Source of the DNA: Cacconaster sp045114175
GTDB lineage: Bacteria; Bacteroidota; Bacteroidia; Bacteroidales; UBA932
DNA: 45,516 bases
Direction: 5' to 3'
Assembly (NCBI GenBank): GCA_045114175.1
Contig: JBGUJZ010000012.1
Location: forward strand, 1-45,516
Shown here: one piece after another, positions 30,674-39,689 of the stretch
Layout: the number at the start of each line of letters is the position of its first letter
Numbering within the stretch: the first letter of the stretch is position 1
Notes under the pieces: model-generated
Database searches by the model: none
Seen by the model: only the letters and a program-made list of their open reading frames with translations
Told to the model about the DNA's origin: nothing
Made by a program: the position numbers and the translations under genes

Positions 30674-31321
30674 ATGACCAGCAGCTGGTGGGTATATGCA
30701 CTTGGATTCACCGCACAGGGGCTCTTCTCCGCCCGCGTGCTGGTGCAGTGGCTGCTATCCGAAAAGCGGCGCAAAGTGGTCTCCCCCAGCCTCTTCTGGA
30801 TCCTGAGCCTGGTGGCCTCGGTGCTCTACGTCACCTACGGCTGGCTCCGGCAGGACTTTGCCATCATGCTCGGTCAGGTGATCGGATACTACGTCTATAT
30901 CTGGAACCTTTGGGCCAAAGGCGTCTGGCAGAAACTCGGCCGCGTCGGCAGCCGGACGGCCGTCACCGCCTTTATCCTGCTGCCGGTGGTGGCCCTCACC
31001 ACGATGATCGCAACCAAGGGCAGCGCGGTGGCCGATTCGCTCTTCAAGAATGAAGGGTTGCCCCTGTGGCTGCTGATCTTCGGCACCACTGGCACGCTGA
31101 TCTTCTCCCTCCGCTTCCTCTACCAGTTCATCTATTCGTCGCGCCGGGGTGAATCCATCCTGCCCAAGGGCTTCTGGATTATCTCGCTCACCGGTTCGCT
31201 GATCGTAGTCACCTACGGCATCATCCGCCGTGATCCGGTGCTGATTCTCGGACAGGGACTCGGCCTGATCTCCTACACCCGGAACCTGATGATATGGAAC
31301 AAAACCCACTCAAAAGGCTGA
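30674..31321 (+). CDS. Membrane protein with two LAB_N (lipid-A-disaccharide synthase N-terminal-like) repeats
   Basis: A 215-residue membrane protein that is an internal duplication. Residues 5-80 (FTAQGLFSARVLVQWLLSEK, PSLFWILSLVASVLYVTYGW, LGQVIGYYVYIWNLW) and residues 135-210 (TGTLIFSLRFLYQFIYSSRR, KGFWIISLTGSLIVVTYGII, LGQGLGLISYTRNLMI) repeat the same three-helix PQ-loop-like unit. A linker helix lies between them. The family is often encoded beside lipid A or polyprenyl-sugar genes and may flip or present lipid-linked sugars; this is inference from context. It overlaps the next gene by 28 bp. Confidence 0.88.
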   Translation: MTSSWWVYALGFTAQGLFSARVLVQWLLSEKRRKVVSPSLFWILSLVASVLYVTYGWLRQDFAIMLGQVIGYYVYIWNLWAKGVWQKLGRVGSRTAVTAFILLPVVALTTMIATKGSAVADSLFKNEGLPLWLLIFGTTGTLIFSLRFLYQFIYSSRRGESILPKGFWIISLTGSLIVVTYGIIRRDPVLILGQGLGLISYTRNLMIWNKTHSKG

Positions 31322-32337
31322 TCGGGTCGCCCTGGGGGCGGGTCGGACTCTACCTGCTGTGCCTGCTTCCCGTCCTGATCTTCCGGCCGTTGACCCCTAC
31401 CAACGAACTCAAGTATCTCGCCATTGCGGACGAGGCGCTGCGTGACGGCCACTTCTGGTGCCTGTTCCTGGACGGCGCCATCTATGCCGACAAACCACCG
31501 CTCTTCATCTGGATCGTGATGGGATGCCGGCTGCTGCTGGGCACCCATTGCGCCGCGGTGCTCGAGCTCTTTTCGCTCCTCCCGGCCCTGGGCATCCTGC
31601 TCATTTTTGACCGCTGGTGCAGTCGCTATGGCAACCTCAGCGGCCGCTGGCTCTTCTTTGCGGAGCTCACGATGCTGCTCACCGCGTGGTTCCTGGGTTC
31701 GGCCGTGGTGGTGCGCATGGATATGCTGATGACGCTCTTCATCACGCTGGCCTTCTACACCTTCTGGAAGATTCGCAGCGGCGACGGGGGTCCCGCCGAC
31801 CAGTGGCTCTTCGGACTCTGGGTCTTCCTGGCCATCTTTTCCAAAGGGCCGGTAGGCTTCCTGATGCCCTTTGTCTGCCTGCTGGTCTTTGCCGCTATCG
31901 CGCGCGACTGGCGCAGCTTCGGACGCGTATGGGGCTGGCGCACCTGGCTGATCCTCATCGCTTTTTGCGGAATCTGGTGGTTCAACGCCTGGATGGAGGG
32001 CGGATCGGCTTACCTGCAAGAACTGCTGGGTCACCAGACCTTCGGGCGCGCGGTCAACGCTTTCCACCACAAGGAACCTTTCTACTATTATCTCTATACC
32101 ATCTGGTACGCCGCAGCCCCGGCCATTTTCTTTGCTGCCTGGGCCATCCTGCGCACCCTTTTCAACCGGGAGCGACGCGCGGCGATGGATCCGCTGCCTC
32201 GGTTTTTCCTGATTGTATTTGCCGTTTTCTTCGTGATGATGTCCGCCTTCAGCTCCAAGCTGCAGGTCTATCTCTTACCGGGATTCGGGTTCCTGAATTA
32301 TGCGGCCCTGATGCTGCTCAAGCCAAAATCTTGCTGA
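31294..32337 (+). CDS. ArnT-like (PMT/GT83-type) membrane glycosyltransferase, short form
   Basis: A 347-residue polytopic protein with about eight helices. The first loop has the ArnT-like signature: TPTNELKYLAIADEALRDGH (acidic active-site region) and LDGAIYADKPPLFIWIV (the KPP motif). Enzymes of this type move a sugar from a polyprenyl phosphate to lipid A or another acceptor outside the membrane. Bacteroidota homologues are commonly above 500 residues; this one ends in the membrane domain without the C-terminal periplasmic domain. It overlaps the LAB_N gene by 28 bp and the convergent holA by 20 bp. Confidence 0.85.
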   Translation: MEQNPLKRLIGSPWGRVGLYLLCLLPVLIFRPLTPTNELKYLAIADEALRDGHFWCLFLDGAIYADKPPLFIWIVMGCRLLLGTHCAAVLELFSLLPALGILLIFDRWCSRYGNLSGRWLFFAELTMLLTAWFLGSAVVVRMDMLMTLFITLAFYTFWKIRSGDGGPADQWLFGLWVFLAIFSKGPVGFLMPFVCLLVFAAIARDWRSFGRVWGWRTWLILIAFCGIWWFNAWMEGGSAYLQELLGHQTFGRAVNAFHHKEPFYYYLYTIWYAAAPAIFFAAWAILRTLFNRERRAAMDPLPRFFLIVFAVFFVMMSAFSSKLQVYLLPGFGFLNYAALMLLKPKSC

Positions 32338-33376
32338 CCAGCTCGGTGAGCAGTTCGCCGTCTGAGGCGCTGCCCCGCGCGTTGCTCTTGCTCCGCTGAT
32401 CATACTCCCGGAGCAGCGAAATCACGCGCATCGTCTTGCGCAGCGGATAGTTGCGGATGGCGCGGTCGTATTCGGCGCCGAAGTAGGGATTGATGCCCAG
32501 CTGCTGCAGAATCTCCTCGCGCGGCACGCCGGCCTGCAGCAGGCCGTGGTAGCGCAGGATCTTGAGGAAATGGGCGGAAAGGGCGGCCATGATCATCACC
32601 AGCGGGAAGCGCTTTTCACTCTCGGCAAAGAAGTGGACAATCCGGTAGCACTTCTGGATGTCCTTCATAGAGAGGGCTTTGGTCAGCTCAAAGGCGGAGT
32701 AGTCGCGGCTCATGCCCACGTTGGCGGCAATATCGGCCGAGGTTACGAGCGGCGTGTCGGGCGGCAGCACCTTCAGCAGCTTGTCGGTCTCCATCACGAT
32801 CTTGGCGATGTCCACCCCGGCATATTCGGCCAGCAGGGCGGCGGCATCCGGCGAGATCTTGAGGCCGCGCGTGGAGAAGTAATCCTCAATCCAGCGGGCC
32901 ATTTTATAGTCGGGCAGCTGCTCCGATTCAAAGACCACACCCACGTTGCAGGCCTTCTTGTAGAACGAGGTGCGCTTGTCCACCGATTTGCCCTTGCGGG
33001 TGATGTCGTTGTTGGTCTTGAAGCAGATGACGAGGATGGTGGTGGGCATCATGGCATCGAAATAGACGCCGATCTCCTCCAGATTGTCCATCAACTGCGC
33101 CTCCTTGACCACCACCAGCTGGCGGGAGACCATCATGGGGAACTGGCGGGCCGTAGCCACCACCTGGGCGGGCTTGACGTCGGCCCCGAAATAGACCATC
33201 TGGCCAAAGTCGCGCTCCTCCGGCGGGAGGGCCTTTTCCATGATCAGGCGGCAGAGTTCATCTATGTAGTAGTGCTCCTTGCCGAAGAGCAGATAGAACG
33301 GCTTGAGCTCCCCAGCGAGGATTTCGTCGCGGAGCGCCCGGAAGCGCGCAGTGGTATCGGTGCTCTGTTTTGCCAT
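32318..33376 (-). CDS. holA: DNA polymerase III, delta subunit
   Basis: A 352-residue clamp-loader subunit that opens the beta sliding clamp. The N-terminal AAA-like domain starts with LKPFYLLFGKEHYYIDELCR and has FPMMVSRQLVVVKEAQLM. The middle lid region and C-terminal collar domain follow (LTKALSMKDIQKCYRIVHFF, LSAHFLKILRYHGLLQ), ending in REYDQRSKSNARGSASDGELL as expected. The -7 box ends 5 nt before the ATG. It is convergent with the ArnT-like gene. Confidence 0.93.
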   Translation of the reverse strand: MAKQSTDTTARFRALRDEILAGELKPFYLLFGKEHYYIDELCRLIMEKALPPEERDFGQMVYFGADVKPAQVVATARQFPMMVSRQLVVVKEAQLMDNLEEIGVYFDAMMPTTILVICFKTNNDITRKGKSVDKRTSFYKKACNVGVVFESEQLPDYKMARWIEDYFSTRGLKISPDAAALLAEYAGVDIAKIVMETDKLLKVLPPDTPLVTSADIAANVGMSRDYSAFELTKALSMKDIQKCYRIVHFFAESEKRFPLVMIMAALSAHFLKILRYHGLLQAGVPREEILQQLGINPYFGAEYDRAIRNYPLRKTMRVISLLREYDQRSKSNARGSASDGELLTELVSKILA

Positions 33377-33381
33377 CTGTG

Positions 33382-33389
33382 CAAAGGTA
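33382..33389 (-). promoter_or_regulatory. -7 promoter box for holA
   Basis: TACCTTTG on the minus strand is 5 nt from the holA ATG, implying a leaderless or nearly leaderless message. Confidence 0.5.
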
Positions 33390-33429
33390 TGAATAAAATT
33401 GCCTACCTTCGCAAGAAGAAACCGTTGTT

Positions 33430-33834
33430 ATGGAGATTTTCGATCCGATCCGCAAGAAAATGGTGGCCCGCACGCCGGAGGAGGAGGTGCGGCAGCAACT
33501 CATCGCCTGGCTGATGGCCGACCGCAAGGTGCCGCAGACCATGATGCGGAGCGAATTCGGGTTCGAATACAACGGTCGTCGCTACCGCGCGGACATCCTG
33601 GTTTTTGACCGCACGCTGCATCCCCTGCTGCTGGTGGAGTGCAAAGCGCCGGATGTGCGGTTAGACGAATCGGTTGTAGATCAAGTGCTTCGCTACAACC
33701 GCACCCTTCAAGTAAAGTATATTCTCATCAGTAACGGAAAAAGCGCTTATCTTTGCAGCTGGAATGCTGCAGAAGGCCATTATGTGCTCGCAGACAAAGT
33801 TCCCACCTATCTGGAAATGATTGCTGAAGAATGA
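33430..33834 (+). CDS. Type I restriction HSDR_N-like nuclease-fold protein, stand-alone
   Basis: A 134-residue protein with a complete PD-(D/E)xK-type core: FGFEYNGRRYRADILVFD (Asp) followed by PLLLVECKAPD (Glu-Cys-Lys). This is the nuclease domain seen at the start of HsdR subunits, here without any helicase part. Small proteins like this are conserved beside holA in Bacteroidota, so it is more likely a housekeeping or repair protein than a restriction remnant. It overlaps the next gene by 4 bp (ATGA). The exact role is unknown. Confidence 0.85.
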   Translation: MEIFDPIRKKMVARTPEEEVRQQLIAWLMADRKVPQTMMRSEFGFEYNGRRYRADILVFDRTLHPLLLVECKAPDVRLDESVVDQVLRYNRTLQVKYILISNGKSAYLCSWNAAEGHYVLADKVPTYLEMIAEE

Positions 33835-35228
33835 CCGACGCGCTGAATCATAAGATTTTCCGCATCATCGCCGACGAGGCCGAGGCGCAGGGCGTCCGGG
33901 CTTTTGTGATTGGCGGTTATGTGCGCGACTGGTTCCTGAAGCGTCCCTGCAACGATATCGACGTGGTGGTAGAGGGCAGCGGCATTGCGCTTGCCGAGGC
34001 GGTTGCGGCCCGAGTGCGCACCAAAGTGTCGGTTTTCCGCCGTTTTGGCACCGCCATGCTGCGCTACCAGGGGATGGAGGTGGAATTCGTGGGGGCGCGG
34101 CGCGAATCCTATCGGGCCGATTCTCGCAAACCCATCGTGGAAGACGGCACCCTCAAGGAGGATCAGGAGCGGCGCGACTTCACCATCAATGCGCTGGCAT
34201 TCAGCCTCTGCCGTGAAGATTATGGCGTGCTCGTAGATCCCTTCGGCGGCATCCGCGACATGAGCGAGGGAATCATCCGCACCCCGCTCGATCCCGACAC
34301 CACCTACAGCGACGATCCGCTGCGCATGCTGCGCGCCATCCGTTTCGCCACCCAGCTCAACTTCCAGATCGTTCCCGAATCCAAGGAATCCATCCGCCGC
34401 AATGCCGGGCGCCTCTCTATCCTGTCGCGCGAGCGGATTGCCGATGAGCTGAATAAGATCATGAAAACTGCGCGCCCGTCGGTCGGCTGGCTGCTGATAG
34501 ACGAGTGCGGCCTGCTGCCCGCCATCCTGCCGGCGCTCGATGCCCTCAAGGGGGTCGAGACGGTAGAGGGACGCGGCCATAAAGATAATTTCCGCCACTC
34601 CCTGCAGGTGCTGGACAACGTGGCGGCATCCTCCGACAAACTCTGGCTCCGCTGGGCCGCCCTGCTCCACGATGTGGGCAAGGCGCGCACCAAGCGCTAT
34701 GAGCCCGGGATCGGCTGGACCTTCCACGGCCACGAATATGTGGGCTCCAAGATGATCAAGGGCATCTTTGCCGACCTGAAGATGTCGCAGACGGAAGACC
34801 TGCACTACGTGGAGAAGCTCGTGGCGCTCCACCTGCGTCCCGTGGCCCTGGTGACCGACGAAGTGACCGACTCCGCCGTGCGCCGCCTCCTCTTTGATGC
34901 CGGCGACGACATTGAGGACCTCATGATTCTCTGCAAGGCCGACATCACCTCCAAGAACGCCCTTAAGGTGGAGAACTTCCGCAAGCAGTACGAGGAGCTC
35001 CAGCGCAAGCTGGTGGAGGTGGAGGAGAAGGATGCCGTCCGCAATTTCAAGAACCCCATTACCGGCGAGATCGTGATGGAGACCTATCACATTCCGCCGT
35101 GCAATACCATTGGCATCATCAAAGAAGCCGTCAAGGAGGCCATCCTGGATGGATTGATTCCCAACGACTTCGATGCCGCGTACGCCTTCATGGAAAAGAA
35201 GGCGGCCGAACTTGGACTTTCTAAATAA
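33831..35228 (+). CDS. CCA-adding / poly(A) polymerase-family tRNA nucleotidyltransferase with HD domain
   Basis: A 465-residue class II nucleotidyltransferase that builds or repairs the CCA end of tRNA. The catalytic head has FVIGGYVRDWFLKRPCNDIDVVVE and EFVGARRESY, followed by RRDFTINALAFSL and PLDPDTTYSDDPLRMLRAIRFA. An HD domain is visible at about residues 250-310 (FRHSLQVLDNVA, HDVGKARTKRYEP, FHGHEYVGSKM). The start overlaps the HSDR_N-like gene stop by 4 bp. Confidence 0.94.
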   Translation: MTDALNHKIFRIIADEAEAQGVRAFVIGGYVRDWFLKRPCNDIDVVVEGSGIALAEAVAARVRTKVSVFRRFGTAMLRYQGMEVEFVGARRESYRADSRKPIVEDGTLKEDQERRDFTINALAFSLCREDYGVLVDPFGGIRDMSEGIIRTPLDPDTTYSDDPLRMLRAIRFATQLNFQIVPESKESIRRNAGRLSILSRERIADELNKIMKTARPSVGWLLIDECGLLPAILPALDALKGVETVEGRGHKDNFRHSLQVLDNVAASSDKLWLRWAALLHDVGKARTKRYEPGIGWTFHGHEYVGSKMIKGIFADLKMSQTEDLHYVEKLVALHLRPVALVTDEVTDSAVRRLLFDAGDDIEDLMILCKADITSKNALKVENFRKQYEELQRKLVEVEEKDAVRNFKNPITGEIVMETYHIPPCNTIGIIKEAVKEAILDGLIPNDFDAAYAFMEKKAAELGLSK

Positions 35229-35240
35229 CTAAATAATCCC

Positions 35241-36407
35241 ATGAAATACCGCTTTCGTTATTGCCTGTTGCTGATCCTTCCGCTGATCGTTTCGTGCTCC
35301 AGGTCGGAGTACGACATATCCGAAGGCTTCAACAAGGACATTACCCTTTTTGAAAAGGAGATTTCCGTTCCACTGGGCAGTCTCGCCCCCATCACCATCG
35401 GTTCAACCCTCAACGGCGTGAGCACGATTGACGGGATCGGCGGACTGGTGGGCGATTTCATCAAAATTGGCGAGGATGACAACCTGCTGGTGGAAAGCAA
35501 CGGAACCATCTTCAAGATCAATGTTTATGAATTGGAAAACCAGATGACCGACCCCAGCGTGGCGGAGGTTTGGAATACCGGTTACGAGATGTGCTATCCG
35601 GGCGATGTCGCCTATCTGTTTTCCATGCTCGGACTGAAAGTTACCAACCAGAAAGCGGTCATCACGCTCGACAACCCGCTGAAAGTAGATGTGCCCGCCA
35701 CAGGCAGCGCCTCCTACAACTATCTCTCCAACGATGTCAGCTACACCGCCGACATTCCGGAGTTGAGCAGTTTCACCTTCAAGAAGCGTTCCTCCGACCA
35801 GGAAGTGACGACCCTGATGGTCCCCGAGAACATCACCGAGGCGGTTAGCTCCCTCGGTTTCACGGATCTGTCGCTGAGTCTTCCGGCCAACCCCACCTCC
35901 AAGATCAACGACGATACGGGCAACCTCTTCTTCGCCATCAATTATCACTACAGCTGCAATCTGGCCGTGGGCGAGACCTTCTCGTTACCGGTTTCCGATA
36001 TGGGCATCAACTCCATCAACCTGCCCCTGGCAAAGTTCAAAGTCAAGAAGTTCGAGGTATCGCTCGTCGTGGAAAACTCGGTACCTCTTGCCCTGACGGT
36101 CAGTGACCTCAAGGTGGTCAAGCCCAAGGAGAATGAAACGGATCCCGACGTGGTGGACGACAATGTCAAGATCACCACGGGATTCACCCTTCCCGGCGGT
36201 ACGCTGGAGAATCCGGCAACCGCAGAGATCACCCTCAAGATCGAGGCACTGGAAGGAACCCTCCCGGACATCAACAAACTGCTGCTCAGTTTTGAGCTGG
36301 CTTCCCAGCCAGGCCTCGGTGTAGCCACCCTCTCTGCCAAGCAGAGCATCAGCGTCAAATCCGCGTCGGCCAAACTGACCGACGGTATCACCATCCCCTT
36401 AAACTAA
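35241..36407 (+). CDS. Unrecognised lipoprotein, 388 aa
   Basis: MKYRFRYCLLLILPLIVSC is a lipoprotein signal with lipobox IVSC. The mature part is rich in beta-strand-like segments with Ser/Thr and aliphatic residues (FEKEISVPLGSLAPITIGS, KFKVKKFEVSLVVENSVPL, FTLPGGTLENPATAEITLKI). This suggests two or more beta-sandwich domains. No family or catalytic motif is recognised. It ends 6 nt before a DUF5723 barrel gene and follows the CCA enzyme by 12 nt, so it is probably a surface lipoprotein partner of that barrel. Confidence 0.75.
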   Translation: MKYRFRYCLLLILPLIVSCSRSEYDISEGFNKDITLFEKEISVPLGSLAPITIGSTLNGVSTIDGIGGLVGDFIKIGEDDNLLVESNGTIFKINVYELENQMTDPSVAEVWNTGYEMCYPGDVAYLFSMLGLKVTNQKAVITLDNPLKVDVPATGSASYNYLSNDVSYTADIPELSSFTFKKRSSDQEVTTLMVPENITEAVSSLGFTDLSLSLPANPTSKINDDTGNLFFAINYHYSCNLAVGETFSLPVSDMGINSINLPLAKFKVKKFEVSLVVENSVPLALTVSDLKVVKPKENETDPDVVDDNVKITTGFTLPGGTLENPATAEITLKIEALEGTLPDINKLLLSFELASQPGLGVATLSAKQSISVKSASAKLTDGITIPLN

Positions 36408-36413
36408 CCTGCT

Positions 36414-37763
36414 ATGAAAAGATCAGTCATTATTCTCGCAGCTTTGGTGCTTACGGCAGTGACCGTCAATGCACAGTCTTTCCAGCAGGCGCTTTTCCTG
36501 GATGGTTATCAATTGGGCTATCGTTACAATCCGGCGCTCGCCAACGAGACCGGCTTCCTCAGCGTGGGACAGTGGGAGAACCAGTCCCGCAACAATATCG
36601 GTGCAGCCAGCTTCCTCTATCCCCGCAACGGAGAGGTGGTAACGGCCCTGCACGAGAGTGTTTCCGCCGATGAATTCCTCGGCAGCCTCAAGGACGACAA
36701 CTACCTCACCGGCAATATCCACTTCAACCTCTTCTCCTACGGTTGGAAGGGCGAGAAGGCTTATCATACCATCGAGGCCGGCATCCGCGCCGCCTATTCC
36801 GCTTCCGTTCCCAAGGAGATCTTCTCGATCGTCAAACTGGGTACGGGCGATCAGAACTATGACCTGAGCGGCATGAACGTGTCGGGCAACGCTGTCGTGG
36901 AGCTTGCCTACGGCTACTCCCGGAAGCTCTCCGACCTGATTTCGGTGGGTGCCCGCGCCAAACTGCTGGTGGGCATCGAGGCGCTTCGCTACAACGTGAC
37001 TCGCTTTGATCTGACGCTGACGGAAGATGCTTACCAGGCACAGGTAGAGGCCGACCTCGACCTGACCAGCCGCTGGAGCAAGATCCGCACGAACGACGAG
37101 GGTTATCTCAACCTGACCGACCTCAGTTCCAAGGACCGCTGGAAACTGCCTTCCGGCGCCGGTCTGGCAGTGGATTTGGGCGTGGTGATTACGCCGATTG
37201 AAGGACTCACGATCTCCGCTTCCGCATTGGACTGGGGCGGCATGCTCTGGTACTACGGTAATGCCGGCAAGTCGCAGGGAACCACCACCTTTACTGGTAT
37301 GGACAGCGTCACGATGGATGATCTGAAACAGGGCAACCTCAAGGAGCAGTTCAACGACGAACTGGATGCTTTCGTGCGCTCCATCAAGCTCAAGGCCATC
37401 AAGAGCCGCACCGTGCTGGAGGCGGTTCCCATCCACTTCAACCTGGGCGCGCGTTATGAAATGCCCTTCTACCGTCCGCTCGCAGCGGGCCTCACGGCTA
37501 CCTATTATGGTGTAAGCGGCATGCCCTACAGCGAAGTTCGCGGCGCACTTGCCTGGAATCCTTACTCCTGGCTCGGCGTTGCTGCGAATGCCGGCGTAGG
37601 TTCCTATGGTGCAGTCTGGGGCTGCGCAGCCAACGCTGCCTTCAAGCAGTTCCACCTGACCGTGGCCATGAGCAACGGTTTCGGCGGCACCATCCCCTAC
37701 ACCAGCACCCCCCTGCAGCCCAACAGCAAAACCCTCACCCTCGGCCTGACCTACGGCCTGTAG
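36414..37763 (+). CDS. DUF5723-family outer-membrane beta-barrel protein
   Basis: A 449-residue protein with signal peptide MKRSVIILAALVLTAVTVNAQ. The mature start QALFLDGYQLGYRYNPALANETGFLSVG is characteristic of DUF5723 proteins. The remainder alternates strands and loops (YHTIEAGIRAAYSASV, SDLISVGARAKLLVGIEALRY, GLTISASALDWGG) and ends SKTLTLGLTYGL, a terminal barrel strand. The family resembles FadL/PorV-type barrels; no substrate is known. It is paired with the lipoprotein upstream and followed by a strong terminator. Confidence 0.88.
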   Translation: MKRSVIILAALVLTAVTVNAQSFQQALFLDGYQLGYRYNPALANETGFLSVGQWENQSRNNIGAASFLYPRNGEVVTALHESVSADEFLGSLKDDNYLTGNIHFNLFSYGWKGEKAYHTIEAGIRAAYSASVPKEIFSIVKLGTGDQNYDLSGMNVSGNAVVELAYGYSRKLSDLISVGARAKLLVGIEALRYNVTRFDLTLTEDAYQAQVEADLDLTSRWSKIRTNDEGYLNLTDLSSKDRWKLPSGAGLAVDLGVVITPIEGLTISASALDWGGMLWYYGNAGKSQGTTTFTGMDSVTMDDLKQGNLKEQFNDELDAFVRSIKLKAIKSRTVLEAVPIHFNLGARYEMPFYRPLAAGLTATYYGVSGMPYSEVRGALAWNPYSWLGVAANAGVGSYGAVWGCAANAAFKQFHLTVAMSNGFGGTIPYTSTPLQPNSKTLTLGLTYGL

Positions 37764-37782
37764 ATCGACTGAGACATAAAAT

Positions 37783-37813
37783 AAAAAAGCTGGCCCGAGG
37801 GTCAGCTTTTTTA
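37783..37813. terminator. Bidirectional intrinsic terminator
   Basis: Arms AAAAAAGCTGGCCC and GGGTCAGCTTTTTT pair (one G-T) around a very short loop. Poly-A on the left and poly-T on the right allow use in both directions, by the DUF5723 gene (+) and the POT transporter (-). Confidence 0.88.
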
Positions 37814-37831
37814 TTTGGGTTATGCGGACGA

Positions 37832-39553
37832 CTATTTGTCGGCGGTGACTTTCTCGAGCCACTTGACCATGCCGAGCATGATGGACATGGAGACGAGGCA
37901 GATGGCGAGGAAGATACCCCAGCACTTCCAGATAGGCATTGCGTTGTACCAGATCGGGCCCAGGAAGATGAAGAGGTTACCGATAGCGGTAGCGGCGAGC
38001 CAGAGGCCCTGGCAGAGACCGAGCATGCTCTTCGGAGCCACCTTGGAGACGAAGCTCAAGCCGAGCGGCGAGATGAAGAGTTCGGCAACCGTCAGGAAGA
38101 AGTAGGTCACGATCATCACCCACGGAGCTGCCTTTGCGAGACCAGCCTGTGCCATTGCGATAGCGTCCATTGCACGGAACTCGGTGCCCGAAGGGTAGTG
38201 GTTGATGATGGAGAAGAGCATCAGGAATAGGTATGCGCAGCCTGCGATACCCATACCGATGGCGATCTTTCTAGGGGTGGAAACCGGACGGCCCTTGCGT
38301 GCCAGTGCGCCAAACGCCAACATGATGATCGGGGTAAGGATGATCACGAAGAGCGGGTTCATAGCCTGCCAGATCTCAGCGGGGAGTGCCTTGGTCTCCA
38401 CGAAGTCGCGAGCAAAGACGGAGAGGGACTGGCCATTCTGGTGGAAGGAGAGCCAGAAGAAGACAGCGATACCGAGCACTGCGAAGAGCGCTGCCATACG
38501 CTGCTTGATCTCCTTAGCCATTGCCTTCTTCTCTTCAGCCGTGTATTCCACGCTCTGAACGGCGGTCTTCTTGCCCGGCTGTGGGAACTTCTTCTTGGTG
38601 CAGAGGAAGATGATCAGCGAGGTGATCATAGCCACTGCGGAGATGATGAAGGAGTAGTGCACGCCCGTGTTGAAGACGTTGACATAGTCCGAGCAGAACT
38701 GTGTGGTATTGCTGATCACAGCGTCATAAGCGGCGGGATCGATGGATGCCTGAGCCGTCTCGATGAACTTCTGCGAGGTAGCGATAGCCTGGTCACCGTT
38801 GATGTACTGGTGGCAGAGGGCGGACATATCAGCGTTGTAGATGAAGTTGTGAACGCCGAGCCACCACTTGCGGAGCATCGGAGCCACGAACGGAGCGATC
38901 ACACCGCCGATGTTGATGAAGACGTAGAAAATCTGGAAACCGGAGTCACGTTTATCCTTTGCTTCCTTGAGTGCCTCGGGGCCTTTCTTGGCAGCTTCTG
39001 CCTCGAAATCGTCGTAGAGTTTACCTACGAGTGCCTGAAGGTTACCCTTGAAGAGACCGTTACCGAAGGCGATGCAGAGCAGTGCGACGCAGGTGAAGAT
39101 TAGGATGCCCCACCAGCCACCGTTGCCGTTGGCAATCAGGCCGTCTGCCGTCTTGCTGAAGAGCGGAATGGAGAGGGCCACATAGCCGAGGGCCATGATA
39201 ATCAGACCGGTCTGGATGGTGCGGTTGTAGTTCTGCGTGCGGTCAGCGATCCGGCCACCGATGAGGGCCAGGATGTAGATACCGAAGTAGAAGACCGAGT
39301 AGATGAGGCCGGCCGTACCGTCGGAAAGACCGAACTTGGAAACGAGGAACAGCAGCAGCACCGCGTTCATGATGTAGTAGCCGAAACGCTCGCCCATGTT
39401 GCTGAGAGCGGCGGCGATCAGGCCCTTCGGGTGTTCTTTCTTCGCCTTGGTCAGGTAAAAGACGAGGAACGGGACCACGACGATGAGGATGCCGATCAGG
39501 ATCACCAGCGTGCGGTTGGTCTGCCACAGGTTGCTAAGACTTAAAAAATTCAT
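37832..39553 (-). CDS. POT/PTR2-family proton-dependent oligopeptide transporter
   Basis: A 573-residue major-facilitator protein importing di- and tripeptides with protons. Family motifs are LSNMGERFGYYIMNAVLLLFLV in the first helices, GGRIADRTQNYNRTI, FGNGLFKGNLQALVG, and the PTR2 signature FQIFYVFINIGGVIAPFVAP. About twelve to fourteen membrane helices are visible, with a large insert around residues 240-290. The frame begins with MNFLSLSNLWQTN; a -7 box lies 44 nt upstream. It fits with the many peptidases in this window. Confidence 0.93.
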   Translation of the reverse strand: MNFLSLSNLWQTNRTLVILIGILIVVVPFLVFYLTKAKKEHPKGLIAAALSNMGERFGYYIMNAVLLLFLVSKFGLSDGTAGLIYSVFYFGIYILALIGGRIADRTQNYNRTIQTGLIIMALGYVALSIPLFSKTADGLIANGNGGWWGILIFTCVALLCIAFGNGLFKGNLQALVGKLYDDFEAEAAKKGPEALKEAKDKRDSGFQIFYVFINIGGVIAPFVAPMLRKWWLGVHNFIYNADMSALCHQYINGDQAIATSQKFIETAQASIDPAAYDAVISNTTQFCSDYVNVFNTGVHYSFIISAVAMITSLIIFLCTKKKFPQPGKKTAVQSVEYTAEEKKAMAKEIKQRMAALFAVLGIAVFFWLSFHQNGQSLSVFARDFVETKALPAEIWQAMNPLFVIILTPIIMLAFGALARKGRPVSTPRKIAIGMGIAGCAYLFLMLFSIINHYPSGTEFRAMDAIAMAQAGLAKAAPWVMIVTYFFLTVAELFISPLGLSFVSKVAPKSMLGLCQGLWLAATAIGNLFIFLGPIWYNAMPIWKCWGIFLAICLVSMSIMLGMVKWLEKVTADK

Positions 39554-39597
39554 AAAAGTTGGTATGATTGGTTAATAATATCGTCAGGAACGATTGA

Positions 39598-39663
39598 CAA
39601 AGATATGAAAAAAAACGGATACGGCACCTCTTTTGCAAAGAACGCGAAGAATTGCTATATTCG
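39598..39663. promoter_or_regulatory. Divergent promoters for the POT transporter (-) and DUF4831 (+)
   Basis: Minus-strand TATCTTTG (39598-39605) serves the transporter. On the plus strand TTTG (39632-39635), a 20-nt spacer and TATATTCG (39656-39663, one mismatch to TAnnTTTG) serve the DUF4831 gene. Confidence 0.5.
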
Positions 39664-39689
39664 CTTTTTGTAAACAAATGCCGCAAATT

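Noticed and set aside
33430..33834. A truncated type I restriction subunit (hsdR remnant)
   Set aside because: The small protein is intact with a complete nuclease-like core, overlaps the next gene by 4 bp, and lies in a conserved holA neighbourhood with no hsdM or hsdS nearby, so a stand-alone protein is more likely than a remnant.
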